A stretch of 64,000 nucleotides of DNA, from positions 62,001 to 126,000 of the forward strand of contig MU623451.1 of the NCBI GenBank assembly GCA_025201765.1, given 5' to 3'. The position numbers were made by a program, and so were the translations under genes. Shown here piece by piece: positions 11,495 through 22,312 of the stretch (positions are counted from its first letter, which is position 1; each line of letters starts with the position of its first letter). The stretch is from Daldinia sp. FL1419 (taxonomy: Eukaryota > Ascomycota > Sordariomycetes > Xylariales > Hypoxylaceae). A model generated the notes under the pieces. That model did not search any database. It was not told where the DNA came from and saw only the letters and a list, made by a program, of their open reading frames with translations.

Positions 11495-11611
11495 AGTACG
11501 GCTACTAGGAATAACACTACTCAGAGAAGTTCAACGAGTACCACCACTAGCACGACAACTGTTACTTCAAGTAGTTGTGCATCCAAAACGCCACATGTGA
11601 AAGATTCTTGA
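11495..11611 (+). other. In-frame Ser/Thr-rich extension after the GH55 stop
   Basis: Directly after the TGA at 11492-11494 the same frame stays open for 38 codons and ends with TGA at 11609-11611. More than half of these residues are Thr or Ser (for example SSTSTTTSTTTVTSSSC), continuing the low-complexity tail of the glucanase. This fits a former or conditional C-terminus: a recent nonsense change, stop-codon read-through, or a spliced isoform. Which of these applies cannot be decided from one sequence. Confidence 0.5.
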
Positions 11612-12383
11612 GATAAGCAGGGATGTCTATTCGGGAGATTTCTGATGGTGGGCTACATTTGGCGTCCTCAGTCCTATATATTCGTTTCTCTTGTGGCCCT
11701 AGAGGCATTTAAATAGGTATATCCATACTTGATTCGGGGTAGGCGGAAAAGGTTATTAAGGTAGTCAGTCCATGAGGAGGACCGGAGTTCAGATAAACGA
11801 TAGGATTCATTTCGAGATACCACTTGGCACCCACGAGATTGGCGGTTTCTTGGGAAATGAAAATGACGGTTAATAAGACCTCAAGTTGCTAATAGCTCTG
11901 TATTCATGAATACCAAATATTGATTTTATTGCTTACGTCTGTATTTTTATCATTTCATAATGTATTCTTTTCGTTGCTTTGTGATAAGTACCTACATCCT
12001 CATATTAGGTAGCCTGGCAGGGTAGCATGTGTATCTCGGAGCCCCTTAATGGCAAATTGTGGGGCCCGGAACACCAATGATAAGAAATTGAAATCGTGGC
12101 TAAGCACCTCGCAGGGTACTTGGGTACCTCCGTTATGCAACGTAGGTAGATTAAACGTCATCGGTAGCTTTCTTTTCTTTCACCAAGGAAATATAGAATT
12201 TCCCCAAATTACCTAGGTTTAGGTACCTACTACGCTTTGCAGGAGAACGCCGTTTGATTTGAGCGCTTGGCTGCGTCTTGTCTTATTGTACTTTGTATAT
12301 AAAGCACGTCATCATATACATCACGACGTTTCCCCAATCATTAACAAGCCTTTGCCAACGCGAATGTTGCCTTACCAATTATC
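11612..12383. other. Intergenic
   Basis: No gene is seen. A TATATAAAG sequence at 12296-12304, about 80 bp upstream of the next start codon, is a plausible TATA box for the FIT-family gene. TACCTAC/GTAGGTA words occur near 11990 and 12220. Confidence 0.5.
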
Positions 12384-13495
12384 ATGACCGACGATAACAT
12401 CACTTCTTCGCTAAGATCACGACAACAAGCCAGCATGGCCAGCATGGCTGCCGATAGCAAAATCAACGGTTCATCATCATTCTCAGACCATTCCGAGGGT
12501 CGATCTACGTATTCTTCTCCATCGTCAACGCGTACCTCGCCGTTCCTGCCGACTCCCCTCGAAACTGTAGCGTTGCTGGTGTACCCGACCATCTTGGCAT
12601 TCGGCACGGTATTCTCGGTGATAAGCCCGCAGACGCGAGCGTCGCCGTACGACCCAGCGGGGCAATCGCACGTGGCGAGCGCGGCGCCGAGCTACTTCGC
12701 GCGCAAGGACAACGTGTTCAACGTGGTGTTTGTGAAGCGGGGGTGGGCGTGGATCAGCATCGCGTTCGCGACGTTTGTGCTGACGCACCCGGCGCTGGGC
12801 AGCGCGCGGAAGAAGGTGCGCGCGGCGGGACGCTGGGCGCTGGTCACGACCTGGTGGATGCTGGTCACGCAGTGGTGCCTCGGCCCGCCGATCATCGACC
12901 GGGGGTTTAGGTTCACCGGCGGCAAGTGCGAGGTCGCGAGGGAGGCGCTGTACGAGGGCACGGCGGATAAGGCGGATGTGTTCACGGCGGCGGCGTGTAA
13001 GGCCGCTGGGGGACGGTGGAGCGGCGGGCACGATATCAGCGGGCATGTCTTCTTGCTTGTGCTAGGGAGCTTTTTCCTCCTGCAGGAGATCGGGTGGGGG
13101 GTTTTCCGCGCGGGGAGGGAGGAAAGGTGTGTTGTCATGCCGGATGGTGCGGTGAAGGGAGCGGGTGTTGAGGCGGAGAGCGCGGAGGAGGAGGAGGAGG
13201 GGAAGTTGGGGGTAGGAGGGAAGTTCGCGATAGGGGTTGTGGTGCTGTGTTTGTGGATGTTGCTCATGACTGCCATTTACTTCCACACGTGGTTCGAGAA
13301 GGTTAGTTTGCTCCCTTTTTTCTTCGTCTTCCTTTTTCTTGTGTTTCTCGTAAAGGCTACGTCTTTGAATACGATTGCTGACTTCTACGTTAGCTAACCG
13401 GATTGTTGGTCGCTGCGATGGGCATATATCCCGTGTACATCCTCCCGCGATGGATACCAGGGCTAAGAGCACTCGTCGGGCTACCTGGTATATAA
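12384..13495 (+). CDS. SCS3: FIT-family lipid-droplet protein (Scs3-like)
   Basis: Two exons, 12384-13301 and 13394-13495, give 339 residues. The 92-bp intron (GTTAGT donor, TTGCTGAC branch, TTAG acceptor) restores a typical C-terminus, LTGLLVAAMGIYPVYI. Without splicing the last membrane segment is lost. FIT proteins are ER membrane acyl-CoA diphosphatases needed for lipid-droplet budding and phospholipid balance. The two conserved histidines of the family appear to be present: His221 in DISGHVF and His301 in YFHTWFEK. About six hydrophobic segments are visible. The first 55 residues are a Ser-rich cytosolic leader, and an acidic insertion (residues about 255-275, Glu-rich) precedes the last two membrane segments. 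The coding exon between 12600 and 13250 is much richer in G and C than its surroundings, which also keeps antisense frames open. Confidence 0.9.
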
Positions 13496-14687
13496 TTTTG
13501 GTGCCTGCTCAAGCGAGGAAAGGAATGGATTAGGGCATCTTCTAGGCATTCGCGGCGAACCGCATAGCATCGCAATAGACTACGAGTTGAAAGTTAGAAC
13601 AACAGAGTATTTGGTTATATAATTAGGGTTGTGGTCCATGAAAGGGTAATCTCTTCCAATCTATTTGTGCCCGCTCTGATTCTGGTTCCGGTTCCTTCAA
13701 CTCTTCTCGTTCCAATAACTACATATAGGAAGCCGCCTCTCCGGGTTCAAAACGTTTCTCCAGCGCTGATTTTACTTCTAACATCAGTTTCGATTTTTCC
13801 AACGTCAGATTCCGAATAGCACGACCTAAATGTGGTGCTATGTGTGGTACCGATATAAGAGCTAGGGTTATTGATCCTGATCCTGACTCTGATTCCGATT
13901 CTAATTCCGGCCATGACGATATTCTCGGTCCTGGTTTTACCTATAGCGATTGAGTGCGGGTATATCTATTGAGAGTTATATGCCGAACTCATTCCCAGAT
14001 TCATTCCTAAGGTCGTCCCCAGTCTCCCCCTTGGGATTGTTGTGCTCAGTGCCACCTTCGAAGATTCCAGCATAGGTAGCTAAGAGGTTCGAATATAGTA
14101 TTAGCTACTATCTCTGATTCGCCAACTCCGTCATCAGGCGATTTCGTTGACTCAAAGTGGTAGTTAGGAAGAACGAAGTTCTCGAGGTCTGTATCTATAT
14201 ATCGCGCATAAATGACTTCTATTGGCACAGTATTGTCATTCTCTAAGATATCAGACGCAATACCCCTGGAAAGGAGTAGACTAGCGTTGGCAGCAGAATC
14301 ACGATAATAGAGACAAGTCATGTTAAATTGATCCTCGATGTTTAATAAATCGGGCCTCTTATCTAAAAGCCACTAAACGACTCTTAGACGGGCCGGTTAC
14401 CGCGTGATGAAGAGGAGTCTACCCGAAATTATAGCAGAGGTTTATATCGAAGTCCGTATCCTTCGCAATGACCTCCATAACTCTTTGCCGTTCTCTGGCC
14501 GAAACGTCTGTAAAGGACTATTAGTATATATTTACCTCGCAGTCAATAACATCGGTTTATTACCTCGTAAGACCACTCAGATTCATCGAAACGAAGTGCC
14601 AAATCAGCTTATAGCCCACGGATCCCCAGGTAACTAATTGCATGTGAGATTATTGTCTTTGAAGGTTAATGTGAACCTTGGGATATG
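13496..14687. other. Intergenic with possible gene debris
   Basis: No intact gene. The plus strand at 13860-13950 shows a six-base periodicity that would encode Asp/Ser-rich sequence but is quickly closed. A minus-strand frame at 14046-14321 contains AANASLLLSRGIASD, faintly like an ankyrin-repeat edge. Because a decayed gene follows directly at 14688, part of this stretch may be older debris of the same locus. Confidence 0.35.
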
Positions 14688-15486
14688 GTGTTTAGGACGC
14701 CATCGTGCTGGGGTTGGGCCCGCCAGATACAATTCAATCGAGTAGCATTCATTTTCTCAATACCGGAAGGCTACGAACCCCGGCCCGGAGCCCTTATCAC
14801 GTACTTGGTTCCGGAGCTCATACACCACCTCTAGGACAGAGGTTCGCCCTCGCGTTACAGCTAGCGCGGTGTATACCACACCTCCAGCTCGTGGAGTGGG
14901 TTCATGAAAGCTTCCGGAGCGAGAACATCCTGTTCTTTCCATCAAAGCTCGAGAGTAGCCCAGAATGCCAGAACAAACCACGAGAATTATAGAACTTTTC
15001 GGAGCCGTGGGTTCTCGATACGAGTTTAGCAGGCCAGAAATTTACTACTCTCAGACAGATGTCCCGCCCGTGATGTTTACCACCACCTGGGAGACAAGGC
15101 CAACCCATACGATATTTCAGCAAGATACATGACACTTATTCTCTGGGTGTAGTTCTACTTGAAATCGGTAAGTTCTATCGTCAGATACTTTAGCAAACTT
15201 GGCTCACCCTATTTTTAACTAGGGCTCTGGCAACAAGCAACGAGCCTTGAAAAGTCTGGATTATCCAAGATACGAGATACATAGCCCATCAAAAATCATC
15301 CCGTTCGAAAGGCAGAAAAACGCTCGTCTTTAAAAACGGGGGAGAAATATAAAAATGTGGTCCTAAAGTGAGTGTCTGCAAGACGAATTCCCCGTAGTAA
15401 ATGACTCGAAAGAAGACTCGAAGCTACAACAGGAATTCCGGGCGTAGGTCATTAACGTGTTGGAAAACGCAGTTAATAACATCTAG
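14688..15486 (+). pseudogene. Decayed fungal kinase-like domain gene (HeLo/prion-inhibition associated type)
   Basis: No single open frame, but successive frames give pieces in the order of one domain. These are FRTPSCWGWARQIQFNRVAF and FSIPEGYEPRP (14690-14790), PPLGQRFALALQLA and VEWVHESFRSENILFF (14830-14940), EFSRPEIYYSQTD (15020-15060), FSKIHDTYSLGVVLLEIG (15110-15165), LWQQATSLEK after an intron-like GTAAGT...CTAG (15166-15225), EKYKNVVLK (15340-15367) and NDSKEDSKLQQEFRA with VINVLENAVNNI (15400-15486). This is the C-terminal protein-kinase-like domain common in fungal proteins with HeLo or prion-inhibition N-termini, linked to heterokaryon incompatibility and regulated cell death. At least three frameshifts and several stops (for example TAG after PREL, and EFRA followed by TAG) make it non-functional. 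The N-terminal half is not recognisable upstream. Confidence 0.72.
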
Positions 15487-15713
15487 GCCCAGAAAAGAAT
15501 TTCAATCATCATATATCCGTTCATGATAGTTGGGTCGGCGGCTCTAACCTAGTTAAATCTCGACGCTAACCCCTTGACCCCCTGGCCCCTTTTTTTTCCT
15601 ATCTCAAATTAACCATTACACTTTTACTTCACCAACACGACCTTTTGGTCGTTCGTTAAAAGCCGTTGGATTTATTTAGATATATAAGCCCCTGCGCGTA
15701 GTAACAGAGCCAT

Positions 15714-17889
15714 CTACCAGTCCCAAGCTAAACCTACGTACTCGCATTGTGCTGCCTCCGTGAAGGGCCCTTGAGAGCTTGGCCACTGTAATATTCGCCT
15801 TGTTGGCTCTCCTTCGGAAGTTGAGGGCTGCCATCTCCCAGAACGTCCAATTTCCTCCAACGTGCTTTGGAAGCCTCTAGCCTTAAGGAACTCGACGTCA
15901 GGGTTGGGATCGAACGATCTTGCAAAGGAACTAAAAACGTCCAGAATATATTGCTGAAATGGTAGGTCGAACTCATCCCGCATGGGGAGGCCTTGACGAG
16001 CTATATTACCGAATATGTAGTACAGCTCTCCTGAATGGCATTTGAGATATTCACCATCGGGGTCGCCATGAGGATGGGAAGCTGTTTTTGGCGGCTCACA
16101 GGCATCCAGCCTCGGCCAGTCCGACAGTTGATACGTCCTGTTAAACTCGTAGAAGTAAACGGGGTGAAAGCGATTGTTCCGGAGACCACCGTACACGGTA
16201 GCCTGATCGCCGCATCGGAATATGCTATCCGTGACAAGGCGAGTCGCCATATTAAACAGAGCTAAGGTCTTATTCTCAATATCGGGAACAGGGAAAAGAT
16301 CGGACGGCGGCACATCGTAGCCTTGGGATACTAGATACTCCGTCTCGTTCGTGGTTGTTGGGTAACTAATAAATGGGCCGCCGTCATCGCGAGTGGTTCC
16401 CATCATGATACGAACTGGGAGCGTGGGCCCTCGGAGCTGAAGTCTGTCAGATGTGAGGTACCTCCCGTCGACAACCGGGAACCTAGCAAAAGTGCTTAGG
16501 CTTCCTGCGAGAACGTGGGGTGATATAGATCGCAGGCAGTCTACTTGAGATGTGGCATTTGCGCAATTGGTTTCTTTCAAGATGGTATTTCCCAAAGCCT
16601 CGACTTCCTCGTCGATCGTGTAATACTTCGTGTAGCCCGTGCTGGGACTTATACTAGCAAGATTGCTGACGGGTATGGCCCCCGCGAACTTGCCGATCGA
16701 CTTAGGGGATGCTATCAAGGCGTGGACACTCCCCGCGCCGGCGGACTGTCCAAACACGGTGATCCTGTCGGGGTCGCCACCGAAGTCCTTGATGTTCTTT
16801 CTTACCCACTCAAGAGCATTGATCTGGTCAGCAAGGCCGTAGTTACCGTTGGTGACGCCGTCTTTCAAAGCTAGGAACCCTAGGGTCGTGAGCCGATAGT
16901 TTACAGTAACTACGACAACATCGCCCCTAGATGCCAAATTGCCTCCGTCAAAGGTCGGATCGCTTGCGGCTCCATTGATAAATGCGCCTCCGTGTATCCA
17001 GAACTGAACAGATTGTCAATCATGTCTTTGTATGGTCTCCTTGGAGCACCACGGTAGTTCTTACCATAACAGGCTTGAGCTTTTTAGTATGTTCGGGCTT
17101 CGGAAGATAAGTAGTCCAGATGTTAAGAAACAGGCAATCCTCAGACCCGATATCCCCAGCCTGTACGCACTGGGAATCGTACTCCAATGCCGGAACTTCG
17201 CTCCCATTACCGACGTAGGGTTCGGAGTACGTGAATCGCTTGGGTTGGGGCGCATAGCGGACTCCTAGGAAGCGGAAACTCAAACGATCACGGTACCTAA
17301 GTGAGACCGTCAGTTTGTCAATGCATAACCGTAGGTCGGTGGCGATAGTTACCCTGTAAGGGATTCGTTGTTAGACTTTACAGTGACCTGCCATCTCTCG
17401 TCCGTATCCTGAGATGTCACATCGGAAAACGGTGCTGACTGGGAACATAGAACCGGGAGCTTGGTGTCCGGTTCTGGGTGAACTATATTACCATTTATAT
17501 CTATAGCATGAGCCGACTGGTTTTCAGATGCAACCCAAAACTTCGAGAGGCCCAGATCAGGATCTATGTACTTGAGATAATTCAAGTTTGCTTGAATACT
17601 TTCCGTCCCCAACGCGAGTGACCAGAGCTGTTCACCCGCCGCCTCGCACGACTCGCGAGCATTCTCTAAGGGGCGCGCGTCTAGTAGCAAAACGCCAGAG
17701 TTGGATACGGGACTAGCAGCGCCTGAAGTTGAAGTTAGACGAGAAAGACTGGAGTATTTGGCCCGTAGGATACGACTTACCCTGCAGATCATTATCAATC
17801 AGTAACGTGAGACTCGAGTTTAGAGTCTGTGGAGAGGAGACCGCTACAGCTCCAGCAGCGAGGACCGCAAGTGATAATCCCAACAACAT
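15714..17889 (-). CDS. Secreted type-B carboxylesterase (alpha/beta hydrolase)
   Basis: Four exons, 17889-17781, 17722-17353, 17296-17065 and 17003-15714, give 666 residues. Introns of 58, 56 and 61 bp all have clean GTAA donors and CAG/TAG acceptors. The ATG at 17889 begins a signal peptide (MLLGLSLAVLAAGAVAV). Residues 40-165 are an unusual N-terminal stretch before the esterase core begins at FLGVRYAPQP. Core motifs in order are EDCLFLNIW, the oxyanion-hole FWIHGGAF, the nucleophile elbow FGQSAGAG (Ser about 324, with Gln where Glu is more usual), an acidic TRDDGGPF and the His-bearing CHSGELYYIFGN (about 560). Such enzymes hydrolyse carboxylic esters outside the cell (lipids, plant or xenobiotic esters). 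The natural substrate is unknown. Confidence 0.9.
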
Positions 17890-18512
17890 CGCGAAAACAG
17901 TCAAGTCTCTAAGGAACTATATAAAATCCCACGCAAGTTAAGTCTCGTCTAGATACAAAAAAAAACAAAAAAAAAAACAATGTTTATTCGACGCAGCGCG
18001 GTTTGGAAGTAAATAATACTACCTATATCCACCGGAACCCGGAATCATCACGTACCGCCTCCTCGGCCCATTGTGTACCTAGGTATATTAGCCCAGGTAT
18101 ATGCTCCCAAAGCGAGCTAGGTAAGGTAGGATGGGGAAACGTGGATGTGGACATCGCATGAGAATCATGTATCCCAACATCCCAAACGAGTCTAGAGTCG
18201 ATTGTCAAAGTCGCAGTCCAAGTCTTAGGCTGAATCAAAAGCAGAAGCCGCTCCGGCCATCGCAGTACGTGGAACCGAGCCTCCCGCTTCTACAGACATA
18301 GATAAGAAAGAATATATATGCCCGAGTCATCTGAGGTGAGGTTATATTACGCTATAGTTTATGCAACGATAAACAATAAACGGATAGCGAAGAATCAGAA
18401 CAGCGACCTAGGTTGATACAAAAACACTTTTCCATTCGCTACTTGGGGTATAATATGCGCCAACCATAATAAAACAAAAGCGTAGCAATATGTATACATC
18501 AATATACGTATC
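17890..18512. other. Intergenic
   Basis: No gene is seen. Two adjacent A-runs interrupted by C lie at 17958-17980, close upstream of the esterase start on the other strand. The rest is the 3' flank of the rhodopsin-domain gene. Confidence 0.5.
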
Positions 18513-19943
18513 TCATACGTCCTCCCTATTCCTCCGAGACCCATCCTCCCTCATACCCTGGGGATGCCAGCCCGACGCGTCCAACAGACCATACTCGTCC
18601 TCGTAATTCGACGTCAACGTCGACCCGGTATAAGTCATGGCACGGCTCGCCCGGCGGCCGTGTCCACCAACTGTCCCGTTTAAATTCGCCCCGCTCGGTC
18701 TCCTGGTCTCGTCGGAGAATTGGCTGTGGGTAGGTTTGCGCACGAAGGACGGCCAGGTCTCTTCCTTGCTGTTGATGGGACGGGTCCAGCCAGTCCAGTC
18801 CTTGACTTGTGCGTATGCGAGTTTCCAGAGAGGGCCGAGGGTGGCTACGCAGGCGCAGATAAGGCCCGTGTTGATCTCGAGTATGCTCAAGGCGAAGCTG
18901 ACGCCCGCCCACCACGTTCGATCGTCGGTTCCGACCACTAAGAAACAACAGAGTCAGCCAGCTTTCGCCAGAGACGGCGTCCATCAGAAGGATGTCGGCT
19001 GTTAAAGGTATCCCAGTCGGGTTTTTGACTAGAGATAGGGGGTATAGTATGAGGGATCAAAATACGTACAGTCATACGTAGCGATGCCCCAACGGGTGAC
19101 AGCGACAGCCCAGGCACTATAATCCCGCGTGTCAGTAAGATAAGAAGATAGTACAGAGAGCATACTTACGCGAAGCCGCTACTTAGGACAAGGCTCAGCC
19201 CGACCTTCTGCGACTTCGTCGCGACTTGTAACTTCCAAATCATGGTAAGGGGTAAGATGGCGATGATCAGATCGCTGGCCATATTGCAGACGCCATAAAA
19301 TATAGCCGTCGCAACACTGTTAATGCAATGTCCCGGCAGACTCGGTTCCCACTTCTTCCGAATAGGATGGCAGCCGAGGAACTCGGTCATCAGGTTGCAG
19401 AACAAGTAGCCTATGCAGAAGAACAGCGTGGTATAACAGGCCCATCTGAACCTGGTGTACACGCCGAAGAGCTGGAGGTACAGCAGGATAAGGGCGCTCT
19501 TGAAGCTCATCAGGCCGAGGACGTAGAACTCGGACGAGATGCCGACCCAGAGATAGTACCGCGAGTTGAGCTCCTCGTCGTACTGCCACGCGTGCAGGCC
19601 CATGCCGTTATACGTCGCGACGGCCATGAGCACAGCGTGAGCAACGCAGACGAGCATGCCGAGCGCCACGATATCTATAATATCTAGATTAGCGATCGGA
19701 TACCGTCACCGACTATGCTAGGCAGGCAAACGACGTACAGTCATCAATCGTATACTTCCTAGCCCTTATGAGATACGTCCGGGTATAAAACCTCAACGCG
19801 ACAAAGGCGAATGTGAAGAATGGCATGATCACCGCAGCGCGCCATATGTGCACGCCATTCTCAGCGGGTAGGTGATCGGGCGGTTTCCCGTGGAAATTCC
19901 CCGTGGGAGATGCGCGCTCGATGAGCCACTCGAGAGAAGGCAT
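18513..19943 (-). CDS. Rhodopsin-domain (Pth11/SAT4-like) integral membrane protein
   Basis: Four exons, 19943-19739, 19674-19170, 19116-19070 and 18937-18513, give 393 residues. Introns are 64, 53 and 132 bp with GTACGT/GTAAGT donors. Splicing rejoins KYTIDDYIVALGM, SSGFAAWAVAV and WGIATYDLVGTDD. The third exon is only 47 bp. The protein has seven predicted membrane segments within residues 35-310, the family's Trp/Tyr-rich extracellular loop (YLWVGISSEFYVLG), FLGCHPIRKKW with the conserved Cys, NMASDLIIAILPLTMIWKL, and a polar Ser/Arg-rich cytosolic C-tail. Fungal members of this large family include putative G-protein-coupled receptors such as Pth11, but most are uncharacterised and this one lacks the CFEM domain of true Pth11 proteins. 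Confidence 0.87.
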
Positions 19944-22312
19944 ATCAGGACCACTTCGACTTATTCGACTTTATACATACATGAGAGAGAGGGAGCCCCA
20001 GGGGAAGGTAAGTAGGTGAATAAGCTTTCAGCCCTACCTGGCCTACTTTATTTTACGATGCCAAGACGGTAGATAGATGCGTGACGATAGATTCGAATAG
20101 GTACCTACTTGATCCGAGATGTGAGGGAAGAAAAAAAAAGAAAAAAAAGAAAAAAGAAAAGAAATGGAAAAGAAATGGGTGGATTTCGAGTTATCTTCGG
20201 TCGAGTCGTCGGCCACTTTACAAAGACTTTACAAAGACTTTATAAGGAATCCCAAGGACTCGTAAAGAATTCGTAATGGGGACTTGGCTTTACGCAGGCG
20301 TGTACAAGGCGTGTGTTTCCGATTAACTCCAGATGGAGGTTTACTATGAATCTTATGGGCTTGCTATGGCTGCCGTGGTAGGCGTATGGGAGACAGCCAT
20401 CGGGAATCGGGATGCAAGCCCATTCATCCCGATATCCTTACCCATCTTCTTCTTCACTTATATATATATATATATACCTATAGGCATATAGGTATATAGG
20501 TAGGTATATATGCCTAGAAGTAGCCCGGTAGACTGGGCGAAAGCTGGGTGGTTTCGCCTATCACCTTGTTATAAATGTGACCGTCTCCGGGATCCTCCTC
20601 TTCGATCGCAAGGAACAATTGCAAGGGAGGCGCATCTTTGAAAAAAGGAAGAAAAAAAAGAGACCGCAGGACGGGCTAGACGGGTGGATGGCGAAAAGGA
20701 ATGTATCCCTTGGAGATGCTACACTGCTGCCACTTTGCTGCTACTCTGCTGCTGCGTGATGTCATTAGTGCTTACATGCCATACTAAGGCTGGAACATCG
20801 GACAGGGCTTGCATAGCGTTAGTGTACCTATATATACAGGTATACATTAGACATGTTTGGTGGCTTTGGTGTATCGATCGCTGGGAGATATGGCGATCTT
20901 GGGCTGGACAATCCATTCGGTGTGTGGTTATTGTATTAGACAAGATAATGAACAAAAAAAAAACAGAAATTATGCAACGAACATTTATTTGATATAGGAT
21001 AGCTAAAAATAGCGATTCAGCAAGGCTGGAACAAACTATCAATTAGTACCTACATACGCTGTAACGTACCAAGGCATCTCTGGGTAGCACTCAGGGGGGG
21101 TTGTACCTCCAGCACTAGGTTAGGTTAGGTACTGGGCCTCTTTTACCTTTGTATCGTATAATCGATGATTAATAAACGAAAGTTAGTACTACGGAAGCCT
21201 ATAGTTACAAATTGCTTTGAATCAAAAAAATGTTTCTTATTTTCATCTCACTTAAAAATCATCCTAAAGCTTATGGAGAAGTACATACCTCATCGCATTC
21301 GTAATCGCCTAAGTTACCTAGGCGCTATATAAAAAAAAAAAACACACACACACACATAACCACAAACGACTTACCCGCTTCCCGATCGTACCACCTACCT
21401 ACCTCACAACCACAACCACGCACCTCGGAATTTCATTAGTAGCGAAGGGAGGCACGTATGACAATCCAAACGCCTTCCCGTCGACAAAAGCACGATCAAT
21501 TGCATGCACATGCGTACCTAAGTATTGTACCTAACCGTTAGATAGATACCGAGATACTTACCTAACCACTAGTATAACCGTACGTGATGGCCCCTGCGTC
21601 TGCCATCTCCGCATTTAGCTCGAGGCCTAGAGGTAGGTACCATCACACTGCACCACCCTAGCGGGCTGAGCGGGACCACGCGGGATCGAGCGGGTGGCTA
21701 AGGCTAGCTATGCACAATTTGCCGATTAAGGGGACCGTGCCCCCTTAGGCGTCCTTTTTACTTTATTTCTTTTTAACTACTTTATTTTTTTATTCTTCTT
21801 TTTAGTGACCACCTACCTACCTACCTTACCACTTGCTGGACAGGCAGACTGTGACCTGTCCCAGAACCTTGGAATCCCCAGCGAGAAGATCGCTTCCTTA
21901 CCTTCGGTAGGTAGCTCACGATGCCCATTAGGAAGCAAGTGTACTTCTATAGACTACCTACACAGGGTGAGCTTCCATTACCACCAGCCAATAGGTAATA
22001 GAAGCGCAAGAAAGGAGAAAGCAAAATCAAAGTAACCATAGATCACAAAGTCGCACATAGGATGCCTTCAAGTCGCAATAATATTCGAACATCAACAATC
22101 CAGTACGAACTGCATATCTGCTCTCGGTACGATACAATAAACTCTCCAATAACGCCCCCTTTAATACATTGCCGCCGCCTTCCTTTTTGAGACCATGCTA
22201 CATCCGAATCGTAAACCCCTTTTTACAGCGCTGTGATTTTTATGCAAAACAAAATTGCGTCCCACAGGGAAATATATAGATACCTAGTTAGCCAGCTACG
22301 CTACTTCAAATT
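19944..22312. other. Intergenic, simple-repeat rich
   Basis: No gene is supported in 2.4 kb. It holds an A/G-rich run (20127-20172), a TA microsatellite with nested TATAGGTA words (20457-20513), AGGTTAGGTTAGGT at 21117-21130, an A12 run followed by a CA repeat (21331-21357), and T-rich tracts near 21760-21800. Short frames here have no family resemblance. Confidence 0.45.
20457..20513. repeat. TA microsatellite with TATAGGTA words
   Basis: An alternating TA run of about 20 bases merges into overlapping TATACCTATAGG/CATATAGGTATATAGG words. It is simple sequence about 0.5 kb upstream of the rhodopsin-domain gene. Confidence 0.85.

Noticed and set aside
12525..13276. Long antisense frames (about 170-195 codons) opposite the FIT-family gene
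   Set aside because: They are explained by the high G/C content of the sense exon; their Arg/Pro/His-rich translations match no family.
21117..21130. AGGTTAGGTTAGGT as interstitial telomere repeat
   Set aside because: The fungal telomere unit is TTAGGG; this stretch lacks the third G and is only two units long, so it fits the dispersed AGGTA/TACCT words better.
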